Below, piece after piece: positions 8,708-16,872 of a DNA stretch of 44,925 bases. The translations under genes and the position numbers were made by a program. This DNA is from Fibrobacter sp. Lineage in GTDB: Bacteria; Fibrobacterota; Fibrobacteria; Fibrobacterales; Fibrobacteraceae. Where the stretch lies: contig JAEERM010000015.1 of the NCBI GenBank assembly GCA_016285835.1, forward strand, positions 1-44,925, written 5' to 3'. Position 1 is the stretch's first letter. The number at the start of each line of letters is the position of its first letter. Below the pieces are notes generated by a model that was not told where the DNA came from, did not search any database, and saw only the letters and a list, made by a program, of their open reading frames with translations.

Positions 8708-9649
8708 ATGCCAAGCTATAGGAAAGTCGCACTCTACGCCAGCTACCAGACCGGAAAAGACCTTCCCGGCTATGTGCGTTTTGCCCTTTCGCGCCTGGCC
8801 AAGACCGATTTCCATGTCGTTCTCCTGACAAACGAGCGCGAACTTTCGTCCCAAACATATGAGTTCATCGCCGATAACGATATCGAGCTCTTCTTGACGC
8901 AGAACCACGGTTTCGACTTTGGCATGTGGCACCGTTACCTCAAGCTCAAAGTCAACAGCCCCGCCGCGAACGGCACGCAAGATGCCATGGGGAACTTGGA
9001 CCGCCTCCTCGTGCTGAACGACTCTATCGTCTATTTCCAGGACCATTTCGAGAGGTTCTTCGCCGAAGCCGAAAAAAGCAGCGCCGACGTGGTCTCGCTC
9101 ACGAGCAGCAACGAGTTCTTCCCGCACCTCCAATCGTTCTTCTTGTACATGAAGCAGCCCGCCCTCGGAGCATTCTTCATGCACATTTTCGAAACACCCG
9201 AGCAAGACAGTTTCGAAGCGACCGTCCGCAACATGGAAGTCGGCCTGAGCGGAAAATTCGTGGAAGCAGAAGTCCGCATGGAAGCACTCTACCCCACGAC
9301 CGGCAGCCCCCTATTTTCCTACAAAGACCTTATTGAACAGGATGCAGGCTTTGTCAAACGCAAACTCCTGCAACGCCGTTTTTCTTTCAAGGAGAAGGTC
9401 CACTTCATCCGCAACGGAGCTTACGACGCACTCAACGCCGACTACCGTAAAATGGCGAAAGACGCCGGACTAGACGCCGAATTCAAGGAAGAATGGTTGC
9501 CGCGCCCCATCGGGGGCAAGGCCCTGCAAGCAGCGAACCAGCTGTGGGAAAAAGCCTTCGATAAAATCGGCTGGCCCGTGCTGCGCACCCTTATCAAGGC
9601 CAAGTACAAAATACTGCGCAAGCCTCTCAAGGGCGATGAGTACAAGTAG
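8708..9649 (+). CDS. RgpF-like (rhamnan synthesis protein F family) glycan protein
   Basis: 313 residues, starting one base after the rnr stop, with GAGG in the last rnr codons as ribosome-binding site. The N-terminal part has 'KVALYASYQTGKDLPGYVRFAL' and the family hallmarks 'NHGFDFGMWHRYL' (about 63-75) and 'LLVLNDSIVYFQDHFERFF' (about 98-116), as in RgpF-type proteins that work on rhamnose-containing polysaccharides. No membrane segment is obvious. It probably acts as a glycosyltransferase in surface glycan assembly; the exact donor and acceptor cannot be read. Its neighbours do not include other glycan genes. Confidence 0.65.
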   Translation: MPSYRKVALYASYQTGKDLPGYVRFALSRLAKTDFHVVLLTNERELSSQTYEFIADNDIELFLTQNHGFDFGMWHRYLKLKVNSPAANGTQDAMGNLDRLLVLNDSIVYFQDHFERFFAEAEKSSADVVSLTSSNEFFPHLQSFFLYMKQPALGAFFMHIFETPEQDSFEATVRNMEVGLSGKFVEAEVRMEALYPTTGSPLFSYKDLIEQDAGFVKRKLLQRRFSFKEKVHFIRNGAYDALNADYRKMAKDAGLDAEFKEEWLPRPIGGKALQAANQLWEKAFDKIGWPVLRTLIKAKYKILRKPLKGDEYK

Positions 9650-9675
9650 CGTCGCTACTTGGTTTTAAAGAAAGT

Positions 9676-9745
9676 GGTTACCTGGATGGAATCCTTTTCC
9701 CCCACCCCGGTTTCGTAATGCATGATTCCCAATGTCCAGGTAACC
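9676..9745. repeat. Long inverted repeat between convergent genes
   Basis: GGTTACCTGGA (9676-9686) pairs perfectly with TCCAGGTAACC (9735-9745), and inside it GGAATC (9688-9693) pairs with GATTCC (9724-9729). The two genes on either side converge here. There is no T run, so it is not a standard terminator. On the minus strand one frame reads about 30 codons without stop, ending at 9648, so it may also be a relic of coding sequence. Role unknown. Confidence 0.5.
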
Positions 9746-9779
9746 GTAAAATCTGACTACATACAGATTTTTCAAACAC

Positions 9780-10049
9780 TCATTCTGACGGAATATAATC
9801 CATCAGGCGATTTTCGCCATAATTGACAAAGACCGTATCATTTTTTTTCGTAAACGTATTTTGGAATAAAATATCCTTATAGGCCATATCTTTCAAGACA
9901 TTGACCGGCGCGGAATCCGCATAAGGGCCATCGGCAGGGCCGAGAATTTGTTCTTCATTTGAAGAACAAGCCACAAGGAGCGCCACCGCAAACGCCAAAA
10001 GGAACAGAATCCACAAAAATTGCAAGATATGTAAGAATGTCCAACGCAT
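9780..10049 (-). CDS. Small hypothetical lipoprotein
   Basis: 89 residues. Residues 1-27 form a hydrophobic signal segment that ends in the lipobox 'LLVAC', so Cys28 would be lipidated and the mature protein anchored to a membrane. The mature part of about 60 residues is polar and matches no family I recognise. An AAGG lies upstream of the ATG on the minus strand. It stands alone between a glycan gene and the xylanase gene and is A+T richer than its neighbours. It could be a remnant of a longer lipoprotein gene. Confidence 0.6.
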   Translation of the reverse strand: MRWTFLHILQFLWILFLLAFAVALLVACSSNEEQILGPADGPYADSAPVNVLKDMAYKDILFQNTFTKKNDTVFVNYGENRLMDYIPSE

Positions 10050-10378
10050 ACAAAACCTTCATCCCTGCAATAAAAATAATACTTTTCAAAAAAAAGGAAA
10101 TTTTTTTATACAATCCGCACAAAAGCGTATTTGACATCACGAAAATTTGTCTTGATACATCCGGCCAAAGCAGGAACAACATATTTTTTTCGTAATTTAT
10201 CCGTACCGGAGCAATCTTTAGTTTTTTCACCAGCCCGAAATGCCGATAATCATAGTTTATCCGCACAACTGGGATCACGAGGCGTTAATTTTTTTGATGA
10301 AAAGGCCACTCATATTCAACAAACGAATATTTTTCATTATCACAAAACACACCCCCTTCATGTTATAAATATATACAA
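10050..10378. other. A+T-rich intergenic region with an imperfect repeated motif
   Basis: About 330 bases without a convincing gene. A motif TTTATCCG(T/C)AC occurs twice in the same orientation, near 10195 and near 10255. The part next to 10049 should hold the promoter of the small lipoprotein gene, with a TATTAT-like -10 on the minus strand. A TTGACA at 10131-10136 (+) has a poor -10 and no gene after it. Nothing else is supported. Confidence 0.4.
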
Positions 10379-10402
10379 AAGACCCCCGGCGTTGCCGGGG
10401 AC
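10375..10402 (-). terminator. Intrinsic terminator of the GH30 xylanase gene
   Basis: CCCCGGC-GTT-GCCGGGG (10384-10400) forms a perfect 7-bp stem. On the minus strand it is followed by TCTTTTGTAT. It lies 28 bp past the stop codon of the xylanase gene. Confidence 0.85.
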
Positions 10403-10428
10403 CTTGCGTAGTATTATCTTTTTCGCAA

Positions 10429-12477
10429 TTACTTTACATCAATTTTCAAAGTCTTCCCCTTGGAAGATTTCGCCAGATAGATTCCGCCGCGTTTGGCAAG
10501 CCTTGCCGTACCGGTACGTAGCGACTGCATATCGGAGGCCTCGACCATACCGATATAACCGCCATTCAAATCGAACACCTTGTACTTACCCGAAACTTGA
10601 GCGAGTTGAGCGAGGACAGACACAGCCGTGGTTCCCTCGTCAGCATCGCCAAAGCGGAACCAGTCGACTTTAGCATGAGCCCCAACAACAGTCAGGCGCA
10701 CGAAGTGTTCACCTTCCTTGAGGTCGACCGTTCCTGCATTAACATCCTCAAAAACGCTACTGCCCTCGCCTGTCTTGGGAACGGCAACCGCTTCGGTCAC
10801 GTTCTTGCCGTCAATAGCAAACTGGATGGAAGAACCTTCGCGACCCGACGCGGCGTGGACAATCAAGGGATAGGAGCCCGCCTTCGTCACCTTCACCGAG
10901 TACTCCAGCCACTCGCCGGCCTCGGTATAACCGATGGCGTAGTTGTCACCGCCCTTTTCGATATCCACACCATCATTGCGGTATTCCCCGCCCTTGTTCA
11001 CGGAATCTTTGTCCATGTAACTATCGTTGCCTTCGCCAACACCGGGAATGTCGTAGTTTTCAGCTTCTATCTTGCCCGGAATTTCCGCAACCCTGTCGCC
11101 ATAGGTTTTGCGCGGAACGGGCTTCACCGGAGTGTTCACACCCACAAGCGTCACGATGCAGTCCTTGTTCTCCGTGTCGCCAGCATCCATGGTAATAGTC
11201 ACAGAACCATTCTTCACCTCGACTTCGCCTTCGTCTTTTGCATTCTTCGCCTCGCTAGTCGTGTACATGCGGAAAGCCCCGATTTCAGCACCGGGCACGT
11301 TCACCGTCACTGTCTTTTTGTTCTTGTAGTCGCGATTCACAAGCACCACGATAACACTGTCTCCGTCGGCGCTCTTGTAGGCACTGGCAAACAGATTTGC
11401 CTCGGGTTTCGCGGTCGCTCCCACGCGGACAGCACCCGGACGGATGAACCGGGCAAACTGGCTCATCACATAGCCACGCTTACTGATCTTGCCAATTTCG
11501 TTTTGCGGCACCTGCAGCTTGTTGCCGAAATCCTTATCCATAATTAGGCCGTAGCAGCGACGAATATACCACCAGGTATATTGGTTGAAATTGCCGATGA
11601 CAAGGCCACGGTGGATTTCGTAAGCCAAATCCATCGCACGCACCGTATCGTAAACGGCCGTATTCGCCTGGTCGCCCGTCTTCATGTACTTGCGCCAGTA
11701 ATTGCCGCTCCCCTGGCTTTCGGTGTAGTGTTCCGTCATCCAGCGTTCCACGCCCTTCTGGTCAGCCAGCTTGTACGCAAAAAAGTCGTCGCCCGTAGAG
11801 GCCTGGCTCGCATAGAAGTGCGCCCCGAGGATATCCCAGTTCTTGAGGGCGTTGGGGTCGTTCAGCACCTTGTTGTAAAGGTTCTTGTCATACTTGAACG
11901 ATTCCGTCGAAATCACCTTGGTGCCGTTCTTGCGCATCTGATCGGCATAGCCCTTGGTGAAGTTGTAGATTTCGTCGGCACTCCAGCAGGCCCATTCACC
12001 GCACCAGTCCGGTTCGTTACTAATGGAAATTGCGTACAGGGGGACGCCCTGATTTTTCATGTATGCCGTAAAACTGTTCAAGTGGTCAACATATTTCTGG
12101 TAATCCGAAGACCTTATATGCTGATTGGCGCCCGCATAAGGCGAGGTCCATGGAGTTGCATACAAGATAAAGTCATCGCCGGCGTACTTCTTCGCCGATT
12201 TTGCAGCAGCCACTTCCTTGTTGAAGTCGTTGGAACTGGCGTACACAGGAATACGGAGCGTATTGAGGCCAATCGTACCCTCGCCCGTACCGAACGCAAG
12301 TTTCGCATCGGCGTCAGAAAGCCCGCCGCCGTTCTGCCACTGGTTATGCACCATGCCGCCAAAGCCGCGAATAACCTGGTGTTCTTCGTCCAGTTTTACG
12401 TCTACCGTGGCCGCATTACCGATGGTAATGAAAACCCCACAAGTAAGGACGATGTTTTTGAAGCCTTTACAAAACAT
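10429..12477 (-). CDS. Secreted GH30 glucuronoxylanase with CBM6 and C-terminal sorting-like domain
   Basis: 682 residues from the ATG at 12477, which has AAAGGG 6 bases upstream; a 10-codon longer start is less likely. Residues 1-23 are a signal peptide. The GH30 domain (about 24-450) has the acid/base Glu155 in 'SISNEPDW' and the nucleophile Glu249 in 'WMTEHYTES'. The motif 'WWYIRRCYG' (about 302-310) carries the Arg that subfamily 8 enzymes use to bind glucuronic acid side groups of xylan. A CBM6 follows (about 466-610, 'IEAENYD' to 'VDWFRFG'), then a 50-residue C-terminal domain ('YKVFDLNG' to 'LKIDV') like type IX-type sorting domains. It cleaves plant glucuronoxylan outside the cell. 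Confidence 0.92.
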   Translation of the reverse strand: MFCKGFKNIVLTCGVFITIGNAATVDVKLDEEHQVIRGFGGMVHNQWQNGGGLSDADAKLAFGTGEGTIGLNTLRIPVYASSNDFNKEVAAAKSAKKYAGDDFILYATPWTSPYAGANQHIRSSDYQKYVDHLNSFTAYMKNQGVPLYAISISNEPDWCGEWACWSADEIYNFTKGYADQMRKNGTKVISTESFKYDKNLYNKVLNDPNALKNWDILGAHFYASQASTGDDFFAYKLADQKGVERWMTEHYTESQGSGNYWRKYMKTGDQANTAVYDTVRAMDLAYEIHRGLVIGNFNQYTWWYIRRCYGLIMDKDFGNKLQVPQNEIGKISKRGYVMSQFARFIRPGAVRVGATAKPEANLFASAYKSADGDSVIVVLVNRDYKNKKTVTVNVPGAEIGAFRMYTTSEAKNAKDEGEVEVKNGSVTITMDAGDTENKDCIVTLVGVNTPVKPVPRKTYGDRVAEIPGKIEAENYDIPGVGEGNDSYMDKDSVNKGGEYRNDGVDIEKGGDNYAIGYTEAGEWLEYSVKVTKAGSYPLIVHAASGREGSSIQFAIDGKNVTEAVAVPKTGEGSSVFEDVNAGTVDLKEGEHFVRLTVVGAHAKVDWFRFGDADEGTTAVSVLAQLAQVSGKYKVFDLNGGYIGMVEASDMQSLRTGTARLAKRGGIYLAKSSKGKTLKIDVK

Positions 12478-12627
12478 AACATGCCCTTTACACTTAACCG
12501 TGGACATTCACGGCTTTTTTCTAAATCTAACACGCCCAAGAGCACAAATCACATATTTGAAAAATCGTTCCAATGACATTTTGTCAAATTTCGCCACTTC
12601 ACATTTAATACAAACTAATCAACGCAG

Positions 12628-12658
12628 TAAAAAAAAGAGCCGGCATCGCAGCCAGCTC
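12628..12658 (-). terminator. Intrinsic terminator of the TIGR02147-lipoprotein operon
   Basis: GAGCCGGC (12637-12644) pairs with GCCAGCTC (12651-12658) with one mismatch. On the minus strand a run of eight T follows. It lies 24 bp beyond the lipoprotein stop codon. Confidence 0.8.
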
Positions 12659-12681
12659 CTTTGCAAGGTAAATATTTATTT

Positions 12682-13872
12682 TTATTTCAGTTTACTCTTC
12701 TTGATACCGAAGAATTCGATATCGTCTATCCAGAACTCGCTCGTCCCGGGCCCACTGAAGAGGGAGAAATGCGTTACATGAGTCTTGACCGCATCCCACC
12801 CAAGGTTTTCTCCGTTAGTATCGGAACTGTCAAGCATATCGGCCGGAGTAACGGAGTAACGCCTCCATACGGAATCCAGTTCCAGGTGCGTCCACGACTT
12901 GCCGGTAACAACGTCTTCCGTGCTATCCGCATTCACGTCGAACGAGACACTGATATGGTCCGTGCCCTTCGCCCAGAATACCACGGAATCCAAATTGCTG
13001 AAATCCACAGGATCTTTGAAGGCGTATCCCATGAGGGCCCAGTTCAGCAAGGAATCGTTCACAGAGCTGAAGTGCGCCACCCAACCTTCACGGTCGTCCA
13101 CCTGTTCGGATTCAAGTTTAGCCTCGGCATATTGGGAAACACCGGTTCGCCAGCCTCTAACACCACTTTCAAAATCAGCGAACAGGGCATAGAAAGGTTC
13201 CGGCTCCCCAATTTCCAAGGAATCTACCGTTCTCTTTGACTTGATTTCCGTGAACTTCGTCCCGATAATCCTCGTATTTTCCACATGGGATTCCCAGCCG
13301 TTTTCATCCTTGTACGTGCTGTCGGAATAAAGGAACGCGACCACCTCAAGTTTACCCTCCGGCAACGAGTTGAACGAGAACGAACCGGATGTATCAGTCT
13401 GAACGGAGTAGTCCAACCCACGTACAGAGACCGTCACGCCCTCTGTGCCATCCGGAATGTTCACCTTACCACTCAAGGCGCCCGGCTTCTGGATGCGCAA
13501 AGGCATCTCGATAAGACCCGTATCGGCTTCGGTAATCTCTATTTTCTTGAATCCCTTCAACGAATCGTTACGAGCCTCGACCACATAGAAACCGACATTC
13601 ATCGTCTTGATTTTCAAGACGCCATTCTCGTCCGTTTCGGCATCGACAAAAGTATCTGTTGAAGTATTTGTACCAGCAAGGTAAGAAGCAGAGCGGACAA
13701 GGACCTTCGTACGCGCCGCAGGAGCGCCATCAGCAAAATGCACAGAAAACGCGACGGAGTTCTCCGTCTCCAAAGACGAGCCGGCAACATCGCTATCCGA
13801 ACCGCAACCAACCATGCACAGCGCGGCGCCGCACATGACCGTTACTCCTATATTCCACACCCGTTTTCTCAT
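12682..13872 (-). CDS. Lipoprotein with regulatory-like beta domain and C-terminal CBM11/CIA30-like domain
   Basis: 396 residues. The signal segment ends in a lipobox-like 'CMVGC' (Cys23). Residues about 40-130 and 130-195 look like beta-sandwich carboxypeptidase-regulatory-type repeats ('GALSGKVNIPDGTEGVTVSV', 'VQTDTSGSFSFNSLPEGKLEV'). The C-terminal part (about 225-390) has the pattern of a galactose-binding-like or CBM11/CIA30-like jelly roll ('FADFESG..GWRTG', 'LDSVVFWAKGTD', 'EFWIDDIEFFG'). It probably binds glycan or envelope material at the cell surface. Its ATG overlaps the stop of the TIGR02147 gene by 4 bp, so the two are translated as a unit. Confidence 0.75.
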   Translation of the reverse strand: MRKRVWNIGVTVMCGAALCMVGCGSDSDVAGSSLETENSVAFSVHFADGAPAARTKVLVRSASYLAGTNTSTDTFVDAETDENGVLKIKTMNVGFYVVEARNDSLKGFKKIEITEADTGLIEMPLRIQKPGALSGKVNIPDGTEGVTVSVRGLDYSVQTDTSGSFSFNSLPEGKLEVVAFLYSDSTYKDENGWESHVENTRIIGTKFTEIKSKRTVDSLEIGEPEPFYALFADFESGVRGWRTGVSQYAEAKLESEQVDDREGWVAHFSSVNDSLLNWALMGYAFKDPVDFSNLDSVVFWAKGTDHISVSFDVNADSTEDVVTGKSWTHLELDSVWRRYSVTPADMLDSSDTNGENLGWDAVKTHVTHFSLFSGPGTSEFWIDDIEFFGIKKSKLK

Positions 13873-14726
13873 TTTGACTCCTTGTGTCCGTCCCCCATCG
13901 AAGCACCCAAGTCTCCTTTGCGGGCAACTGGGTAAAAAGCCATCGAGAGTTGCATAACGCGATCCGGGGATTTCGCCTCGTCAACACGTTTTTGCACCAG
14001 TCTGCGGAATTCCCGGAGCATATCTCCGAGGTCTTCGAAGCAGGATTGGTCAACTGACAAAGTAAGTGTAGAAATATTTCGTTCGTTAACAGGGATATTA
14101 TCCAAAGCATCACTGGCTAAACCGAGTACCTGCTTCTGGAATTCTCGCACGGCAGAGGCTTTTTCGGGGCCACCGACCGTCAAATGGGCATCCGTAAGGG
14201 CCAACTTGCCCGAGGCAAGTTTCTTCACCAGGCCCACCTCTTTCAAAATCTCGATAGCCTCTTCGGCCTGGGCCTCGGTAATGGGCGGGCAAATGTCACG
14301 GGAAATCTGCTTGATATTGACAACGCCACCGTTCAGTTCCAGGTAGGCGCGGACAGCGGGAATCCACCAGTTGCGCAGGAGCTTGAGTTCGGCAGCCTCC
14401 AAGCTATGACGATCAACATCGCGCAAGGCGAGCGCCTTGGCCATCAGTTCGTCGTGCTTGCTTTTATCCTTGCTTACGGCAGCCGAATAGAGAAGGTCGA
14501 AATATTCAGCAGAACGCCCCGACAAGTCCAGGAGATCTTTGGCCGACGGCAACGCATGTGCCGGCAGGTGCTGCTTCTTTTGGAGCACGCGATAGAGGTA
14601 ACTGGAATCCAGCCCCAGCTTATCGCCCATCATCCTGTACGAGTAGAAAGGCATCTCTTCCTTCCGCCTGTCGTAGTAGGATTTCAAGAAGTCGCGGTAG
14701 TCCGCTATGTCAGAAAAAGTAACCAT
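13869..14726 (-). CDS. TIGR02147 family protein (putative regulator)
   Basis: 285 residues. The N terminus 'IADYRDFLKSYYDRRKEE...YSYRMMGDKLGLDSSYLYRVL' is the TIGR02147 hallmark and resembles a Cro/XRE-like helix-turn-helix; a winged-helix-like part follows ('EAIEILKEVGLVKKLASGKLALT', about 175-200). The family was defined from paralogues in Fibrobacter succinogenes and has no settled function. It overlaps a lipoprotein gene by 4 bp downstream, the same arrangement as a second copy at 24239-25069. A promoter with a CRP-like site lies upstream (14772-14833). I infer a DNA-binding regulator that controls, or is controlled by, its lipoprotein partner. Confidence 0.85.
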   Translation of the reverse strand: MVTFSDIADYRDFLKSYYDRRKEEMPFYSYRMMGDKLGLDSSYLYRVLQKKQHLPAHALPSAKDLLDLSGRSAEYFDLLYSAAVSKDKSKHDELMAKALALRDVDRHSLEAAELKLLRNWWIPAVRAYLELNGGVVNIKQISRDICPPITEAQAEEAIEILKEVGLVKKLASGKLALTDAHLTVGGPEKASAVREFQKQVLGLASDALDNIPVNERNISTLTLSVDQSCFEDLGDMLREFRRLVQKRVDEAKSPDRVMQLSMAFYPVARKGDLGASMGDGHKESK

Positions 14727-14771
14727 CGTCTATAAAGTTATTTTTTTCATGCTTATAAAAGTTTACCCTTC

Positions 14772-14833
14772 ATATCATTTTCTGTGGATGTTTTGTCCAA
14801 ACCACTGATACGTAGGGCGTGACGACAGTCACA
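14772..14833 (-). promoter_or_regulatory. Candidate promoter with CRP-like site upstream of the TIGR02147-lipoprotein operon
   Basis: On the minus strand, TGTGACTGTCGTCACG (14833-14818) matches TGTGA-N6-TCACA except for the last base. Downstream are TTGGAC (14800-14795) and TGATAT (14777-14772), separated by 17 bases. This would put the site centre about 60 bases before the transcription start, the class I CRP position. The operon start codon is at 14726. Confidence 0.4.
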
Positions 14834-14872
14834 CAACGGACCAGGTGCATTATATTTCTATCGAAAAATAGA

Positions 14873-14928
14873 TAAAAAAGCCCTTTTCGGGAATACATGG
14901 CCAGGCATGTGTCTCCAAAAAGGGTTGC
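14873..14928 (-). terminator. Terminator of the triple-FKBP gene
   Basis: A long hairpin pairs CCCTTTTCGG (14881-14890) with CCAAAAAGGG (14915-14924) through one G-U pair, with an inner ACATG/CATGT stem. On the minus strand it is followed by CTTTTTTATC. Confidence 0.75.
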
Positions 14929-14954
14929 TCTTTCCTCAACGGAAAATTAAGTAT

Positions 14955-16235
14955 TTAGCGCGTTCCCAGGTATTCGACAGCGAAAATCAATGTAGCGCCG
15001 CCAGGAATCGGTCCGGCACCGCGGCTTCCGTAACCCAATCCGGGAGGAATTATGAGAATTCTCTTTTCGCCGGGCCGCATACCCTGCACACCGAGTTCCC
15101 ACCCGCGGATGACGCTACCGCCGCCCAATGTAAAGGCAAAAGGCTGGCCACGGTCACGCGAGCTGTCGAACTTGTAGCCGTTCACCATCCAGCCCGTGTA
15201 ATGGACGCTCACCTTATCGCCCGACTTGGCCGGTTCGCCCTCGCCCTGCTTCACAATCGCATAACGCAAGCCCTCGCTGCCCGGTTCCAACTGGAGCGAA
15301 GCCGTATCCGGGAAGAAATCCATGCGTTCTGCCACCTCGGGATCAATCTCGGAAGAGACTAGTTCCACGCGGAAAACAAGCGTAGAGTTCGGAGGAATCA
15401 TGGTATAGGCCGTGGCACCGTAACCCATGGAAGGCGCCACGCGAAGCCAGCGGACCCCGCCTTCGCGCATACCGTCAAGGCCTTTTTCCCAACCCTTGAT
15501 CATCTTGCCCGCGCCAAGCGTGACCTCGAGCGGTTTGCCGAGTTCCTTGGAACTGGCGAACTTGCGCCCCGAAAGAATCCACCCTGTATAATGCACCTTG
15601 AGCACCGTAGCAGCTACAGCAGGTTTCCCGGAACCAGCCTTCTCATCATATATTTCAAGGCCCTTGGCGAGGCTCTTCCACTTTAGTTTGTTCACATCCT
15701 TCGGGAAGGCGTCCGGTTCCATGGGCTTATCGGCATGGACAAGTTCCACTTCGAAAAGGAGGTCGCTATTAGGCGGAATACCCTCCAAGGAATTCTCGCC
15801 ATAAGCCATCCCCGACGGGACATATAGCCTGCGGACTTCGCCCACCTTCATTCCCATGAGTCCCTTTTCCCAACCAACAATCACCTGGCCCATGCCAATG
15901 TTGAATTCGAGAGGTTCACCGGACTCGTAAGTGTTCGCAAACGGGCCGCGGGGAGCGGATTCTTCGGAAGAATCCGCTGGCGCCCCAGTGGAATCCTTCA
16001 CGGCAGCGGTATCCGCCTTATTTTTGCCATTTTCAACATTTTCGGCCTTCTGGGGCGCCACAGGCGCAAGCAGCAGCGCGCTGTCCGCGGCCAAAAAACC
16101 TTTGTAGTGAACTTTGATTAGCTGTCCAGCACGAATCGGATCTCCCGAGCCCTCTTTAATCGTTTCAACCTTATACGGAATAGCCCAAACCACACAAGAA
16201 AGCAGCAAAACAATAAAAAGATTTGTTTTAGACAT
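14955..16235 (-). CDS. Exported peptidyl-prolyl isomerase with three FKBP domains
   Basis: 426 residues. Residues 1-18 are a signal peptide ('NLFIVLLLSCVVWA'). Three FKBP domains follow at about 20-167, 190-293 and 322-424, each with the family pattern 'VHY(K/T)G', 'G.G.VI.GWE.G..GM' and 'IPP.....F.VEL'. The first has an insert of about 45 low-complexity residues (55-100). FKBPs speed cis-trans isomerisation at proline, and exported ones help folding in the periplasm or outer membrane. Most bacterial FKBPs have one such domain, so three in tandem is uncommon. It is a single gene with its own terminator, and it diverges from the next gene. Confidence 0.93.
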   Translation of the reverse strand: MSKTNLFIVLLLSCVVWAIPYKVETIKEGSGDPIRAGQLIKVHYKGFLAADSALLLAPVAPQKAENVENGKNKADTAAVKDSTGAPADSSEESAPRGPFANTYESGEPLEFNIGMGQVIVGWEKGLMGMKVGEVRRLYVPSGMAYGENSLEGIPPNSDLLFEVELVHADKPMEPDAFPKDVNKLKWKSLAKGLEIYDEKAGSGKPAVAATVLKVHYTGWILSGRKFASSKELGKPLEVTLGAGKMIKGWEKGLDGMREGGVRWLRVAPSMGYGATAYTMIPPNSTLVFRVELVSSEIDPEVAERMDFFPDTASLQLEPGSEGLRYAIVKQGEGEPAKSGDKVSVHYTGWMVNGYKFDSSRDRGQPFAFTLGGGSVIRGWELGVQGMRPGEKRILIIPPGLGYGSRGAGPIPGGATLIFAVEYLGTR

Positions 16236-16308
16236 AAAAACTCCTGTCTTACAAGATAGAAAATGCTAGTTTTAGAGAGTAATGAAATCGCCATAAACGG
16301 AATTGAAT

Positions 16309-16872
16309 ATGCTATCAGTCATCATCGTCATCGCGATTATAGTATTGTCGCTCATCCTGGCCGCCATAGGCGCCTACGTTGTCGTGCACAATTCCGACGA
16401 GAAAGAAGAAGCCAAGCCCATTATTGACGTGTCGGGCCAGTATGCGGTCGTCAATCGTTCGGCAAAGGAGCGTCTGATAGCGGTCAAACCCTCGGAAGCC
16501 TCTCTCAGGGCGTGGCTCGAAACTCAAGACCTCACTCCGGAGTCGCGAGAAGAGCTCATCCGCCAATGGAACGAATCCATGGAAGAGACCATCCGCACCA
16601 TCAACGAAGGCGACAAAAACGGCACCGCCACCTACAGGATAGCGATAGGCCCCAAAGGCAAGAACTACTGCAAATTTGTAGACGAAGACAATTTTATCAC
16701 CCGCGAACAAATCCGCCACCACGCCGAAATCCTCCCGCCTTATGTGCTGGGTTGCGATTGCAAGCTCATGCCCAGGCACCCCTGGGAAACCCAGAGCAAG
16801 GCGGACTGGAAAGCGGTCATTCCCACACACGGAAACTCTTACGACGTCCCCGATTGGAGGCAACTTGCATAA
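16309..16872 (+). CDS. Hypothetical membrane-anchored protein
   Basis: 187 residues from the ATG at 16309 (a TTG two codons earlier is possible). One N-terminal membrane segment (about 3-26) is followed by a soluble domain of about 160 residues that I do not recognise. It contains 'YCKFVDEDNFITREQIRHHA' and two closely spaced cysteines in 'GCDC' near the C terminus. Its last 8 bases overlap the start of the barrel-propeller gene, and the ribosome-binding site of that gene lies inside it. The two products may work together at the envelope. Confidence 0.75.
   Translation: MLSVIIVIAIIVLSLILAAIGAYVVVHNSDEKEEAKPIIDVSGQYAVVNRSAKERLIAVKPSEASLRAWLETQDLTPESREELIRQWNESMEETIRTINEGDKNGTATYRIAIGPKGKNYCKFVDEDNFITREQIRHHAEILPPYVLGCDCKLMPRHPWETQSKADWKAVIPTHGNSYDVPDWRQLA

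Noticed and set aside
9955..10278. A 107-codon minus-strand frame upstream of the small lipoprotein
   Set aside because: It overlaps the lipoprotein in another frame, has no ribosome-binding site and looks like non-coding A+T-rich DNA.
12498..12519. A plus-strand terminator (CCGTG-GACATT-CACGG then CTTTTTT)
   Set aside because: There is no plus-strand gene before it; it lies in the leader of the GH30 gene and is likely chance or a leader hairpin.
11581..12576. Long plus-strand frames opposite the GH30 gene
   Set aside because: The minus-strand gene has catalytic residues, a CBM, a ribosome-binding site and a terminator; the plus frames have none of these.
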